Source of the DNA: Astropecten irregularis
Lineage: Eukaryota; Echinodermata; Asteroidea; Paxillosida; Astropectinidae
DNA length: 64,000 nucleotides
Assembly (NCBI GenBank): GCA_963971285.1
Contig: OZ020262.1
Location: 6,481,036 to 6,545,035 of the forward strand
Direction: 5' to 3'
Below, piece after piece: positions 15,501 to 30,500 of this stretch (position 1 is the first letter of the stretch; the number at the start of each line of letters is the position of its first letter). Both the position numbers and the translations under genes were made by a program. Under the pieces are notes generated by a model. The model was not told where the DNA came from and searched no databases. It saw only the letters and a list, made by a program, of their open reading frames with translations.

Positions 15501-18500
15501 GTTTTCAGCATAATTATGGATGACAGAGCTGGAGCCTGAGCCTGAGCCTGAGCCTGAGCTTGAGCCTGAGCCTGAGCATGAACATGAGCATGAACATGAG
15601 CATGAACATGAGCATGAGCCTGAGCCTCCGTTTCGTTAACCCCCTTACTCCTAACATGACTTACTTGTACTTTGGATTGCTGCAGTTTGGTATGGTCCAC
15701 GTGAAGGCACACATGAACGGAAAGCTGACGAAGAACATGAGCCACTTGAGGGCATAGCGGACGCAACCACAGCGGGTCTGCAGGACCTCCTTATCCGGGT
15801 AGTACATGCTGATGGCCGGCAGGCAAGGAATCGGTCGCAGTGTCATCTCCTCATCAATGACCTCATCTTCCTGCATCATTTCCATGGAAACCCATCAATA
15901 TTGTTATTAATTTATTGTAATATTGAGGGTTTTCTTCCAAATAATTTGACGTTTTGCTCCAGCATCATCAACGGCTTACAAATGGTCAAGGTAACAGTAC
16001 AGGATTGTTAGAAACCCAAACAGAAATGTTCACAAATTTACCTATAACTTTCAGGATATAAAGATTTGACATTCGTATCTTTTGCTCGTTTTTACAGAAG
16101 GTTGAGATTTATCTAGAAATGCACATTAATATTTCACCAAGGAAAGTGTCAACTAACAAGTTACTATGGCAATATTTAGAGCAGGGGCCAATGACGCATG
16201 TCGACTTAGATCTTCACTCATTGTGAAGCAAGGATTTTGTAGGCCCTGTGACGGTGATTTTGATCTTACTCACCTCGACGATTTCTGGTTTGTCTGGCTC
16301 TTGTCCTACGGATGGTATCGCTGGGATGACCGGGTGCTCGTGGTGCACGATGCTGATAGAGTGACGCTTGCTCGCCTTAGGATCAGAGGGATCGTGATCA
16401 GAGTGATAGGAAGGGTGAGAGGGATCGGGGTTGACGGGGGTAGGTCCCTGGGCACTGTGGATGCCAGAGTCGGCATCGTTGAACCCGGAGAAGGGGATGT
16501 GGAGGTGCGACCTGCTCCCGAACTCGCCCGACACGCCGCCCAGGCTGTGGGCGTCGCGATGCGGCGCGTCCGAGCCCAGCCTGGGCCGACCATGCTGCTG
16601 CTGCTGGCGATCACCAGCCCCGCTCTCGTCACTGTTCTCTATGATGATGCTGCCAGCTAGGCTGCCCACGCGGCTGCCCATCTGAGGGCCGTGCGGCCCG
16701 TGCGGCCCGTGATGGCCCACGCCGTGCGACTCAACATCGCCCGGCCGTTTGACATCGGCCAGGGAAGATGTCTACGACCAGAGGAGACCGCCGAGGCAAC
16801 GCGGCAAGGACACAACAAACACGCACCGCGACAAACCGAGCAAGTCCGATGGATAACAGGTCAACAAGCGCAAGGGTATAGACAAGAATAAGTTGAAAAA
16901 TTGGGTGCATGCACACAGGAATTCATAATAAAGACACAGCAGTGCAGACACAAACATTGGGTGAATGAAATTACACGAAAACATAAAAAAGGAGGATTTG
17001 GAGAAAGGAATACAAAGAAATTGACGTTAAAAAAATGAATGAAATTCGTAAGTAGGACAAAATCTTACTCACTCTATCTTGTGACAGTAATTGTCTTTGT
17101 TTCGTTTCAGAGGGAAAATTAAAATAACATTTGATTATAAAAATCATACAACAAATCTACAAAAGCATATCGCGCCTATACTCCATTTTGCTTTCGTTTA
17201 ACAAACAAATCTTTCTTTAAAAAAATAATTGCATTGAAACAGCTTGCCTCATTCACACTTCGTGTAAATTTTTCGTGCGTACAGTATAAACCAACGTTGG
17301 CAAATGCCCGTTTCCCATAACACATGCAGCAACGCAAGGCTACTTATTGTATGCGCAAATAGATTTGCCCTTTTCTGCGTGTCACAAATGACGTCATATC
17401 GTCTCATGAATATGTAAATTCGAGTTTGAGCATAAAACAACAACTTAAAGGTCAGTTATCCACTATGGACGAAAAACAATCAATAAAAAGCTGTCCTTGT
17501 AATGGGATGAATTTGAAGGTTTTCATATTTTTTCTTTTTAGGAAACTACACCTTTAAAGATGAAGTGAAATTAACGGACAGTGAAGGTTTAATACTTACA
17601 AAGCTCGATGCTAGTTCTCCGTGCTTGACGTGATGGAAAATGTGTTTGGACGAGGCCTTGCCGGACAGACCCCCACCAGACGCCGTGGAGACTACGGATC
17701 CCCTACGGTCCGTCTGTCAAGAGCAAAATTACAGCATCATCAGAAGAAGATATTACAACCTCAATTACAGGATCGTATTCACATGTCACATCTTGTATCA
17801 TTTATGGTGAACAGGGGCCAATTTCATAGAGCTGCTTAAGCACCAAAATTTGCGACAAACATAAGCACCAAATACTATTTAATATGCCAGCTAAACTCTT
17901 AGGTTGGGTACAAAAATAGTGTAATAAATTCCCATAAATACGCCAATTCTCTTTACAGGAGTAAATTCACAAACCCTGTGAATTCATATCGATTCAAATC
18001 AGCATTACAATTACAAGAATTTTACACATACTGCGAAATGTTTGCATTTTGGGCATTGTCTTGATATCAAGAGTGAAATCTCAAGACAGCGTCGAAATAG
18101 CGCCCCCTTTGGCCAGAAATAATTACAGACTGTTCACTGTATGTAAATCTTAGTCTTATGTAAAAGATAATACAAGTAGACGTACATGGGATGCATGCTT
18201 GTGCGGATGTGCAGTTGTTTTAACCTCGTTCCCATTCGGCTCCTCTGCGACGTCCCCCAGACTGCTACCAGACTCTATTGGTTCCACTCGTGTTCTTCTG
18301 CATCCGTTCCTGCAAATAAAAAAGATACGAGGTTGAAAATGAAATATCAGAACTAAGATTAATCCTAGGCCTAGGCTATACGCCACGCTCTAGTCGTGCC
18401 GAACTCAAATAATCTTAACTTTGAGTAATTTTATTCTGGTTGAGCTTTATTCGAATTGAAAATAAGTCTTAGGGCCGGCCGTTACGAAACCTGGCTTGAG

Positions 18501-21500
18501 GCTAGGCTTGGGACTTATTTCGCTACCGCCATTTGAGGCCCACAAAACCAAATGAAGGGATTGGGCCACATGACGAAGCCGAAGAAAGGCTCCAGCTTCG
18601 CCATGTATCTCAAGCCCTTCATTTCATTTTATTCACAAAATGGTGGCAGCAAAATAAATTCCAAGCCCCTAGCCTCATTCCATAAAGGTCCTTATGCCTA
18701 GGCTATACGCCACGCTCTAGCCGTGCCGAACTCAAATAATTTTACATTTTCAAGTTTGGCACGGCAATAGCACGGCGTCTAGCGTGAATTTGGCTCGGCA
18801 AATTGAGTTCGGCACTGCAAGCTCTTTGGCTCGACAGGGTCTGCAGCGCTATCGGTATTCGGAACGTCAGTGGCACGACAATTATAATTAAGTTCGGCGT
18901 TTAGCACAACTGCCGCGCTACTGCCTTGCTATTGCTGCACTCATTTGATTTAAGTTCGGCATGGCAGTCATGGCGTCATAGTCTTGGTCTTAGTGTTTTG
19001 TGAAATCCAGGCCCGGTCTCTCCTTACCGGCTCAGGTCCATGATGGTGCTGTTGAATTTCATGAGGAGTATGTAGGTGCCGTACAGGACCAGTAGGATGA
19101 TGGCTTCGTGAATCTCAAAAATGCCATCCCATGAAAATGCTATGAAGCAGGCAATGGATAGACCATAGTAGATACTGTCTCTCAACAGAGGGCGCCAGTC
19201 CAGCTGGAGCACCTAGAAACCAAACACAAAATAATTGCAAGTAAGATATGACGTCTGACGGAATAGTTTGTTCTTTGGCGACTGATCAACCACCGGAGAC
19301 GTCTAACCAAGGACCTTTCTCAAAGCTCGTCTCAAGCTCAGGCTCACGCTCAGGCTCAGGCTCAGGCTCCATTTCGTGAATAAAATTACGGGTATCAAAA
19401 CAGAGGCTTTTAAAATTAGATTCTCTGGTTTGGAAAAGAAAACAGAGCTTCAGCTTCGGAGTAATATTTGGCCCGACGTTTCGATCCTATAGCAGGACCT
19501 TTCTCAAAGGCTAAATATTCTGCTAGGCCCTCTTAACTTCAGGCATTCTATTTTGGAGGATGAGCAGTTTGTGGCAGTTTATTACTTGTAAGGATTAATT
19601 AAGATCAGTCTAAATGCTTTGAGAAGTCGACCCTTGGTCGACATTTTTCCCCCAAAAGAAATTTCGGGCAAAGAAACACACAGGAGGTGGATCTGTATAA
19701 ATTACCTCTCCTGCAAGTGCCGCGGAAAGAGCAATGATGATGAGAATGTTGAAGAGAGCCGAGCCCACGATGGTTCCCACCCCGACGTCGCTCTCCACCG
19801 ACACGCCGGCCAACGAGGTGAAGAGCTCTGGGGCTGACGATCCGGCGGCCATGAAGGTGGCGCCCGCTACGTCCTCGGATAGTTCCAGTCGCTCGGAGAT
19901 GGCCTCCAGTGACGGTACGAAGAAGTCATCGCAGATAATGGCCAGAGCTACAGACGAAAGCACGAATATCAAGAATACACCAAAGGTTACGATAACACAC
20001 AAGATCATTTACTAAGTTCGTTAAGCACAATAGAAGTTCCTTAAAAGGCACACTAGTCTTCAAAACATGGCCAAAATACAATTACAATTGTCCAAATATC
20101 ATTATGTATTGCTTCTGACTGGTGCTTGGGTATTTCCTTCGCTCAGCAGTAAAAATACATGGCAGTTTTATCTGGAGGTAAATTTTAAGAAGCCCTATCG
20201 ATCGTATCTCGAGTTACGAAGGATAACCCATCGTATCATATACGCTGAGGGCTGCAGTGCACCATAAGTCATACGACTGATAGTAAGTTACGATGAGTTT
20301 GGCGAAATCGACCCCTGGTGACCCAATTGTATGCCACCCCAGACATTTTGCACCCTTTGAAATTTAAAATAAAAGCCCCATGGAATTGGCGCCTGTTTGC
20401 TAAGGCTATAGTCGTTCGCATTGTCGTATAAATTAATTAAGGGATAGTCTGTGATGTCAAAATATAACCTTCGCTCAAGGATCACCTGCTGTTCTTTAAA
20501 TTAATCATCATTCCTGCTTCTTTGCAAATTCTCGTCTCGGCTGTCTATTCTTCTGAACAATTATACGGCTGTGTCTGTTGATACTGTGTGATAATGAGGC
20601 CATTCGTTTTCTGCACGTCTCCGTAAACAACATTATAGACGTGTATGGCGATTTGTTTTACATGACATGATTGTACACGGCACGTTGTTTAGTTTGCATA
20701 GGCCATATCATTGCATTGTGTCCAATGCATCGTGTCTTATCCCACGCGAGTGTGGAACAGACAAATTAATTATTGTGCCACCGAATTGTCCTGCACGTTC
20801 AAATGTAATATTGTGTGTACGTATATTGTAATTGGACCAAGCGTACATGTACGTCTACAATAACCATGCAGTGATTTTGACGAGAATAATGCATCCTAGG
20901 CCCTATGGGCGGTGTATGGAATATTTCATAATTACTTTTGCCTGAGCCGCCCTGCTTACTTAACACCTCTCTTCCTTGATATTACCTCAACCGCTATTCA
21001 TCCCAAATATTGTCATATCGAAGCTGACAAAAGATGGTCTAAAACTTATTATATCCAGTTCAAATATTCCTGTTTACCTCCTAAGTAAATACATACAAAA
21101 ACCACAAATAAGATGAGTTGTTAAGGGTAATTTCATACTTTTTTGTCAAAGAAATGCAGATTTACGGGCAAAAATATCAGGAAGGATACAGTAACAAACA
21201 TTTGTGAAATTAACAGCCCCATACGGTGCCCACTTTTTGACAAAACAAATTTGTATTTCGTCAAATGGTTTTTACTCTAATTTGGATGAATACAGCATTT
21301 CAGGCAGAAACAATTTAACGGTATGTTTCTACCATCACCATCTTTATTCCCTGTAAGTTGTTGGTAAATCTGTGAAGATTTCTCAGTGTAATTTCGCATC
21401 ATTGCTATTTTCGTAATTTCTTCAAAATTCTTTGTCTGTCTGTCTGTGGACATGTTTGATTGTCTGTGGGGTTGATAGCCCAAATATGATTTGCTTCGTT

Positions 21501-24500
21501 TTCGTTTTGTTTTCCCTTGTTTGGTTTGGGTTTGTTTTCAATTGTTCAGTTTTTATTGAATAGTGAACAAAGACAAATTGACTGGAGCGGGATTCGAACC
21601 AGCGACCTCTTGTTTTTGTTGATTTTTTTCTTTTTGGTTTTGTTTGGCTTTGTTTTTGCTTTTAGGGGTTGTTTTTGTTGCTATTTATTATTTTTGTTTG
21701 GGTTCTTTTGTTTTAATGCAATCCTATCTTTCTTTAATATGCTTTCTGTGTATATGCGATTAGCATTTATACACTGTTTCCGTGTTGGCGTGTAGCTAGG
21801 AACTGATACAGCACACAGCCAACGCCACAGCCGGGTAATCGAATCAAAATCTCCCCGTCAGACCGACCCCAAGGTCCGACCGTCAATTCCAACAAACAGC
21901 GACCAAAATGTCAGGGCCATCGTCGGAAATAATTAAGAGGCGCTTTGGCGAAAATATGTCGCATAGACACGGAGGAGGGTAGAAGAAAATATGCTTTTAC
22001 GAACTCCATTTAATGCTAGTCACTATTGTGCTGGTTACAATAGAGAGAGAGCCATACACGATTTTTATATTGTCGCTTCGAGCTATGTTAAAAGTCTTTC
22101 ATATTTTATAGCTTCTCTTCTTATTTGTGTGTGTATTTCTGTCCTCCGCTCGAGTAATAAAAGGCCTAAACATTATTGGAACACGATTTGGGAGGTTTTA
22201 ATTCCCTATTGAGCGGAACGTCGGTAAATTTGGCAAGGACAGACGATTTAAAGCGAAAAAAAAGAAAATACATTTTCAATACTACATAAATACATTTTAT
22301 ACATGATTCTTTGTTTCTCCTCTTGTAACGGCTGTGCCCATTTTTAGTCCTTGTAACTAAATTACATTGTGTTTGATATTTTGGTCTTTAGGTTTTTTTT
22401 AATACTTACAGATGAAAAAGATCAGCACCAGGATTGCATAAACGACGACGAACAGAGCCGGTAGATGTGCTTTCTCGTACTCGCAGGATTCGATTCCGGA
22501 ATGTGTCATGTTTCCACCGCCCGTGCTGAGTAGACGTCTGTGTCGCAAGTTTACCGGAGCTGTAGAGTTTTTTTGTTTCAAAGCAGAACAATTCAACAAA
22601 ATTAACAAAATGATGTGTACTTCCTGGAAGTTTCAAAATGAAGAGTTAATTTTTTTTGCAAAAACAGGGGTAAATTTCATGCAGCTGTTAAGCACACACA
22701 CAAAATGCTTAGCACAAAACGTCTTGCTCAATCAAACAAACCACCATTCAAAATTTGATATTCATGGACAGCTCCGCGAACAACAGCAAAAAAACAATCA
22801 CAATTATTAAGAGAGAAATTTCATGGTTAGCAATTTTTTGTGCTAAGCAGGGGCGTGAAATTGGCCCCAGATAACCCCAGACACGATTTTTCTTCTTAAA
22901 AAAACAAACAAACAGCAATACATTTTGACATATAATTGTAAGAAAGAAATTAACAAAAAATGATTAAGTTTACAATTTGCGATTTATGAATTATTATAGT
23001 AATGTCCAAATGCTTTGCTGTTTCCTTAATTACACAAAAGAGTTTTTTATTTTTGCAAAAGTTCTTCTCAAAATATCTGCAAACAATCAAGTGAATGGGA
23101 CTTGATTTCACAGGCCGCTAAAATCAATACCGCATACATGTACATCAATCTTCATTGCAGACGAGCAAAAGAAAAGTGTGATGCCACAATTGATGCAGGT
23201 TTCCATGGCAATATTGACAAGTCATCTTCAAAAGACGAATGCAAAAGGTCTCAGATCGACCGTGAGGTATTAGCCGTGCGTGAATTTGAGCATCAGGGGA
23301 CGATTTTCACGAAACGGTACGGTTAAAGGTACAGTACAGGATTGGTGAAATACCCAAACAGAAATGTTCATAGATTTACGAATAACTTTCAGGATATGAA
23401 GATGGTGCTGTATGGTAGAAACATACCGTTAGCATATTTCTGCATGAAATGGTGTATTTATCCAGAAATTTTCAAACAAAGACCGAAAACAGTTCTGATC
23501 TCGGGGTACGCTCAAAACTATTCTTTATGTAAATTTATAAGAAGAATTCATTTGGTTTTTCACTCTTTTCTCGTGACTGCAATGCGTCCGATTGAGCTCA
23601 AATTGTCACAGGTTTATCATCTTATGTACATGCTGGATCATACAAAGTGTGAGTTCTGTGATCTTTACCAATCATGTATTATACCTTTAAGACCTTTCTT
23701 TGAGTTTGTCAATATCACCATGGTAACTTGTGCTGTGACATCACACTTTGCTTAACAAATGAATATTGATTGACATTTAAGATTGATCTTTGAGTGCTTT
23801 GTAAAATCGACGACCACTTTATAAAATTGTTTTCAATGAACAAAAAATATTGCCAGACAAGATAACGAAGTTCACTATGATCAATGAAAAAAAATATAAC
23901 GACATCGTAATAACGAAGTGCGCTCCCTTAACAATAGTCTTCATTTAAGAAAAAAAATTCTTATGTAGCCTTTGAGAAAGATCCTGCTAGGATCGGAACG
24001 CTTCAGGCCCTCCTCACTCCAAGCATTTTATTCAGGGGCCAATTTCATGGCGCTACTAAGCACCAAAAAATTAGTTAGCGCAAAAATGTCTTGCCCATTA
24101 AAACAAACCACCATTAACAATTTCATTTTGATACTAATGGTCAGTGAACAACAGCCAAAGAACAATAACAAGTGATACACAACACAAGAAAAAACCCTGT
24201 TTTTGTTAAGACAGAAATGTATGCTTAGCAATTTTTTTTGCTAAGCAGCGCCGTGAAACTGGCCCCACGTCGTTATTTTGGCTGATGAGCAGTTTGCAGG
24301 AGTTTATTATTTGCTTTTAGATTATCTTTATTCTATTTAATTGATTGATTTATTTATTCATAAAATTGTATTTGAGTTTGTTTTTTCTTAATCTCGCAAA
24401 AACGGCAGTTGCATGCATGACATTGCGCTTATGGTTAAATATAAACATTTGACAGAACATGCAAAAGATTTCGTCCCGTCTCCACGCAACCGGAATGAAA

Positions 24501-27500
24501 TAGACATGTCTGTTGCTATGGTAACCTGCTATGGTTACCTGTCAAAGACTGCAAATTCCATACATTGCCATATAGCAAGTACCAAGACTACACAGTAGGC
24601 CTATACCCAGTGCGACTAAAAATGGGCCGCGTTTTTCCGTTTGGGATTTCAAGAAATTATGGCCTTATAATTCACTCTGAAAAGACGAAACATAATTTTT
24701 GTCTCCCCTATTTCCGGAGGAGCGGAAATCAAATTTTCTGGAAAGGCATTTTTCATTGTCATTCCTTTTTGATTATTTATCTGCTTTGTTATGCTAAAAG
24801 GAATTCAACACTGGCTGCGAAATAATAATGGATTAATTCCGACAGGAATTTTTGCTCTGGTGAAAAATAAAACAATTTTTATGAAATAAAAAATCCTGCT
24901 GGCCTTTCACCAAATTTCACCAAACCTTAAGATTAATCTTAAGATGAGATGTCAGTATCACCATAGTGATTTGTACTGTGACATCACACTTTGCTTAGCA
25001 ATTAAGCTTGATTCACGCTTAAGATAAATATTAGTGATTTGTGAAATCGGCGATGGGTTATCATTCGTAACTCGAGTTACGATCGATCGTAGCGCGTCGT
25101 GAAATCGATCCCAGGTTTTACGTATCGTAAGGCCTGGGATATGTACTGGATTCTAACTGCACCTAGGCTATAGTGTGCCATGCAGTTGCACTATCAGCTG
25201 CCTATAATTGCAACACGGCCAAGGATACGGTGCATCGATTGGTACAATAATTATGTGTGATCTGAATGATTTTCATTCAAAATTTGACAGGCCACGTGGC
25301 ATTATAAGGCCACCGTATAATATCAAAAATTTCCAATGTTTCAAAATAACGTAAAGAAAAACGAGGAGTGTCTTTGCGTTGATGATGTATATGGCAGGCT
25401 TAATTTAGCTTCCATAAAAACCAAAGCATGATATGACCTTTCATTCAGTACACAGACAGGAACGGAAAGAACACATTATAGCACCCAAATTATGATTCTG
25501 ATTCTTGACAAATTTGCGATAAAGATATGGCGCGTTTTTGCTTAAATTGAAGAGCGAGTTTCCTCCGTGACGTCTTTCCGTCTTAATTTCAAAACTCAAT
25601 TCCCAATTACTGCAGTTTTCATTTCCACGGTAAATTGTCTCCATACCTAAAACATTGGACTTTTTGCAGTTAAAATAAGTATATCCGTGTTCTTATTCGA
25701 TATTTACTTATTAGTTTTTTAATTATCTTGAGGCTAGGTACGGGCCGCAGAGTTACATACGTCATCGTTGGCAGAAATTGGCAACTATAATTGGCTGTAT
25801 CTATGATAAGTACACGTGACAGAGAAAAGGTATCGCGTTTTTTTATGAGTGTCTGTCATAATATCATCAAAGATCATTAATTGATAAAATTCCAAACTGT
25901 AAGCACTAAGACACTGCCAAGAAGCCACCATTATGCAAATAACGCGTGCAGTAAGCCATGGGTATTTTCTGTAATTTCCTATGGGTGAAAAACCATTCGT
26001 CCGTATTGACACTCCACCTTGTCTACTTTTATAACATGCTCTGTATCGCTTATTACACGAGGATGACATTTTGCACAGTACAGAAATAAAACTCTTCTGA
26101 ACCAGAAAAGGTATTTTTGGTACCAAATTGGTTCTTCCAATGGTAGCCCATACTGTAGCTAAGACGGTTCCTGTTCGTGACGTCACCGCTCTCCTCATGA
26201 ATATGCAAAATACATTAACTATAATAACGACATGTACCATAAAGGTTATTTCCCAAACTGGTAAAGGATTCTTAAAAGAAATGAGCGTGATGAAAATCAA
26301 TCAAACACATCTCCTCCTAATAAAAAAGGACTTGAAATCGTCTGTACCATCAGGGTAACCTCAAAAGCAATTTGTGATGACGGAAGCAATTCTGTCAAGA
26401 TGTCCCCGGGGCTCGGATCGGAAATCACAATAACAAGAAAACTATTGAAGGGGCAATCGAAGGACGAATCTGAAGAATCTTGGAAAAGGTTGGTTTTAAT
26501 ATACATGAACCACAGATCAAGGCAACCTGCTATATTGAACAAGACCAGATAAGATCGAGTGAGCGTCAGTGTATCAAAGAGAATATGCCGTGCATGGAAT
26601 TCGTTATGCGGCCGTATGGAAGGTCTCCTCCGTGAGCGACCTGGGGCCAATTTCATAGAGCTGCTTAGCACACACAAAAATGCTTAGCACAAAAATGTCT
26701 TGCCCAATAAAACAAACCACCATTGAAAATTCCATTTGATATTCATGGTCAGCGAAAAACAGCCAGAGACCAATTGCAAGTGATGCACAACACATGGACA
26801 TTTGGTTGTTAATCCTGTTTTTACTTAGACAGAAATGTCATGCTTAGCTAATTTTTGTGCTAAGCAGCTCTATGAAATTGGCCCCTGGGACCAATTTCAC
26901 GGCCCTGCTTAGCACGCAAATTTTCTAACCATGAAATGTCTGTCTTTATACAAACAGGATTAACAACCAAATGTCCGTGTGTTGTGTATCACTTGTGATT
27001 GTTCTTTGACTGTTGTTGGTTGACTATGAATATCAAATTAAATTTGTAATGGCCGGTGGTTTGTTTTATTGGGCAAGACATTTCTGTGTTTAGCATTTTT
27101 GTGTGCTTAGCAGCTCCATGAAATTGGCCCCTGGATGAGAGTTGCAGACGTCGGAGTGAAAATACGCAATCCCTGGGCCGGGCTTGCTCGCAAGAAGGGG
27201 TCGATTTTACTCATAGAGTAATAAATAAAAAAGCGCGCACTCTAGTTTTTTATTTAACTCTATGATTTTACCCGAACTCATCGTAACTTACGATTAATCG
27301 TATGGCTTCGTGAAATTGATCCCATGACTGTATTATACCGACACAACTCGTTCGACTGAAAACATGACTTGGAAATGTTGGAAATTTACTTTATTTTCAC
27401 CGTTACTGAGCAAAAAAAAAAGATCGGCCGAGCTTGAAAATTGGGGCTGATTTTGCACTACATCGATCGGTTTGCAGTTTCAATTTGACTTTCAAATATT

Positions 27501-30500
27501 ACCCGTGCGCTCTCAAAACTCGGCGAAACAGACATATTAGGTATTGCTAAATGTTTTAGAAAATAAAAACTAGGAAAACAAATTTGCAATGTTTCCGCTG
27601 GGCGTCTTTGTGAATTGGAGCCTTGACCTAAAAAGAAAAAAATCTTCTTGGAGACGCGAAAAGGCGATGCTTGTACGGTATTTTTTCCCCGAAGGCTTTG
27701 CAGACGAAACCACTACCCTGTTGTTCTCAATTGTATACATCGCATACCCTGATTGAAAATATCACTTAACTGCTTTGAATTTTTCGTTATATCAATTTCG
27801 ATATTACTCCAAATTTGCCTATTGCAATCAAAGAGGGAAAGCTATGCAGACAGGCAGTGGCCTTGCATGGTCGTATTAATGTAATGACAGGAGCGGTAGA
27901 ATCCAGCCAAAAAAGTAGAGATTGTGGTATAGGACAAGTACGAATTTTCCTCGCACGGAACGGTCAACACCGGCAAACCGGAGGAAACAAACACAAACCA
28001 ACACACACCGATCAGGGGCCAATTTCATGGAGCTGCTAAGCACAAAATAATTGCTTAGCACAAACATGAATTTGCCCAATAAAACAAACCACCATTAAAA
28101 GTTCAATTTCATATTCATGGTCAGCGAACAACAGCCAAAGAACAATCACAAGTGATACACAACACATGGAAATTGGATAATCCTGGGCTGGATTTCACGC
28201 AAGCCTAAGACAGATCGTAACATGCGTATCAATCTTAATTGCTAAGCAAAGTGTGATGTCGCAATACTAGTTACTATAGAAACAGGAACAACTCGTGTAA
28301 AAGATGAATTATAAATCTTTGTGAAATCGACTGCATTTCATATTAAGACAGACAATTCATGGTTAGCCAATTTTTGTGCTAAGCAGTGCCGTGAAATTGG
28401 CCTCAGGCGCACGGGACATAATATTCCGGTTGTCGTGAATTAAACAAATTAAAGGGCTTTTGTTTTCTTCTCAAAGTATTCTCATTACTTTACAAGCCGT
28501 TTTATTGTCAAAGGTGTACAGAAACCGGCCAAAATGTACCAATAAAGTTATAAATTCCACTAAAATGGACTGTAAGGGTTTACGAAAAATTGCACCCAAA
28601 ACGAAAATTACAAAGGATGAAAAGCTAATTTTTCATTAAATGAATATCATCATTTGGTGAATAGATCCCGTACGTGACGGGTATTAATTTTTCTTGGAAG
28701 CCTGCATTTATATTTTTGTACAGCCTTCACCTTATTAAATTTTGGAATATTAAATAATTTAATGTTTTTATTGTATGGTGCACACAGAGCGCCAATATTT
28801 GGCCTTGGCGGCTTCTATTGGCGCTATATAAAACATGTTATTACCAAATATTATTGCTATTAGCATTGTTAACTGGCAGCCAAACAGACAGTGCAAGGCA
28901 AAGACGGACGAACTAATTATCACACGTATCGAAGGTCAAAACATTAAAAAAATTATTGATAGGCCTACGTTTAATCGAATGCTATTCAGTATTTTGCGTG
29001 AAGTATTTATGAAGGGTTATAGTGCCAAGTTGAGGCACGATTTGTGACGCTATGACCCGCCGGGTGACGTGTTTAACCGTTCCCGCAAAGAAAATGGACG
29101 TTCTCGTATTTTTTTCTAAATCTGAGCGATTATAGTGTTGTAGTGTTAGGGCTAAATTATCTGCTGCCGAGGCTAGGTATGGTCTCACTCTCAGGGCTTT
29201 TAGTTTGTTTGGAATCTCGCCTGGCCCCTTGTAAGATACTGTCTCTACGTTTCGACCAGCAAGCTGTGATCTTCTTCAGGGGATACAACCCCCGTAAGCC
29301 TCCGGGCAAAGACGAGAGAGTTGCAGGCTACCGATTCAAGACGGGCGAAAATGACCATTTCGCACGGCGTATAACCGCAGGCAGTTCCATTGTTACGGTG
29401 CCCACCTTTGTACCCTCATTAAAAGGATAACACGTTGAACAAGTTTACTTAGTGTTCTGGCAAGGACACCGTCACTGTCTGTAATATACCTGTCGGAATG
29501 AATGACCTCTTGAAAGACGCAAAAATGACCTTGCGTCACCCCATACATCCCATAATGCTCCCCGTGCTCAGCGGAGCGTATAAACACAGAAATGTGTACG
29601 ACGTCCCACAATGGACGCAGTTAATTATTGGGTGATGTTTGACAAAGCTTGGCCTAATCCGAAGTAACGGGCCACCGTTATACAAACGGGACAGAGATCC
29701 GGCCCTCTTCAACTCGGTCCACAAAAGCTTCTTGCGCGATACAATTCTTTTGTGGCCCTTGTGAAGCTACCGGGATTAGGCTTGTCCAGCCGTCGGATAG
29801 TGGAACGGGCCGAAATTCAGCCGACGACTGTTCGATTCCGAGTTCCCAAATCAAGTGGGATTTCTACCTCCTGGGTTTTAAAGAGATACCGATGAAGAAA
29901 CAAAAGACGATTTTGTTTTGTGAGCCATCTGCTGCTCTCATTTTTTTATTACTCTCACGTGTCCATCATTGGCTAAAACTTAAAGGGTTCCTTGTGTGAC
30001 GTCACGAGCTAAAACAGCGCTCTCAAATTACGTCACAGGAAGCTCAATTTGTCGAGAGAGGCGAACGGCGCGTTTGGCATCATTGATATACTATGGAAAT
30101 TCTTCGGATAGAAAAACTGTATAGTCTGCTTGTCTCAAAGCCGCAGGCCTCCCTGGGCAGCTTGAACTTCCGTAGAGGAAAAAACGACACGAAACAGCTA
30201 CTGCTAGTGCACTGATGTCCCGAGCAAATTAAGCCGCTATACCCCTTGAGTTTCCGATCGGATTCTCGGATTATGATCGATACTTCGGATCTATGATCGT
30301 ACTGTTTCACAACCAAGTCCCCCTTTATCAACTGTTGACTCTATAAAGGTCTTCCGTACGTCCATCCTAACTCTCCGGCCGTGTAGGCAGGCCTCAAGCT
30401 GTGATGGGGACGTGGCCAAACCGATTGACCGTAAACTAAAGAAGAAAAATCTAATCGATATACAACAACTTGCTCGCTCTAAGAAAACAAGCCTGACATT

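Noticed and set aside
23342-23755. 137-residue plus-strand open frame
   Set aside because: Most of it lies inside a complete TTAA-flanked family D element; related copies are broken in this frame.
25785-26300. 171-residue minus-strand open frame in NCKX intron 1
   Set aside because: No domain, signal peptide or splice support that I can recognise, and composition like the neighbouring AT-rich intron. Kept out of the gene list.
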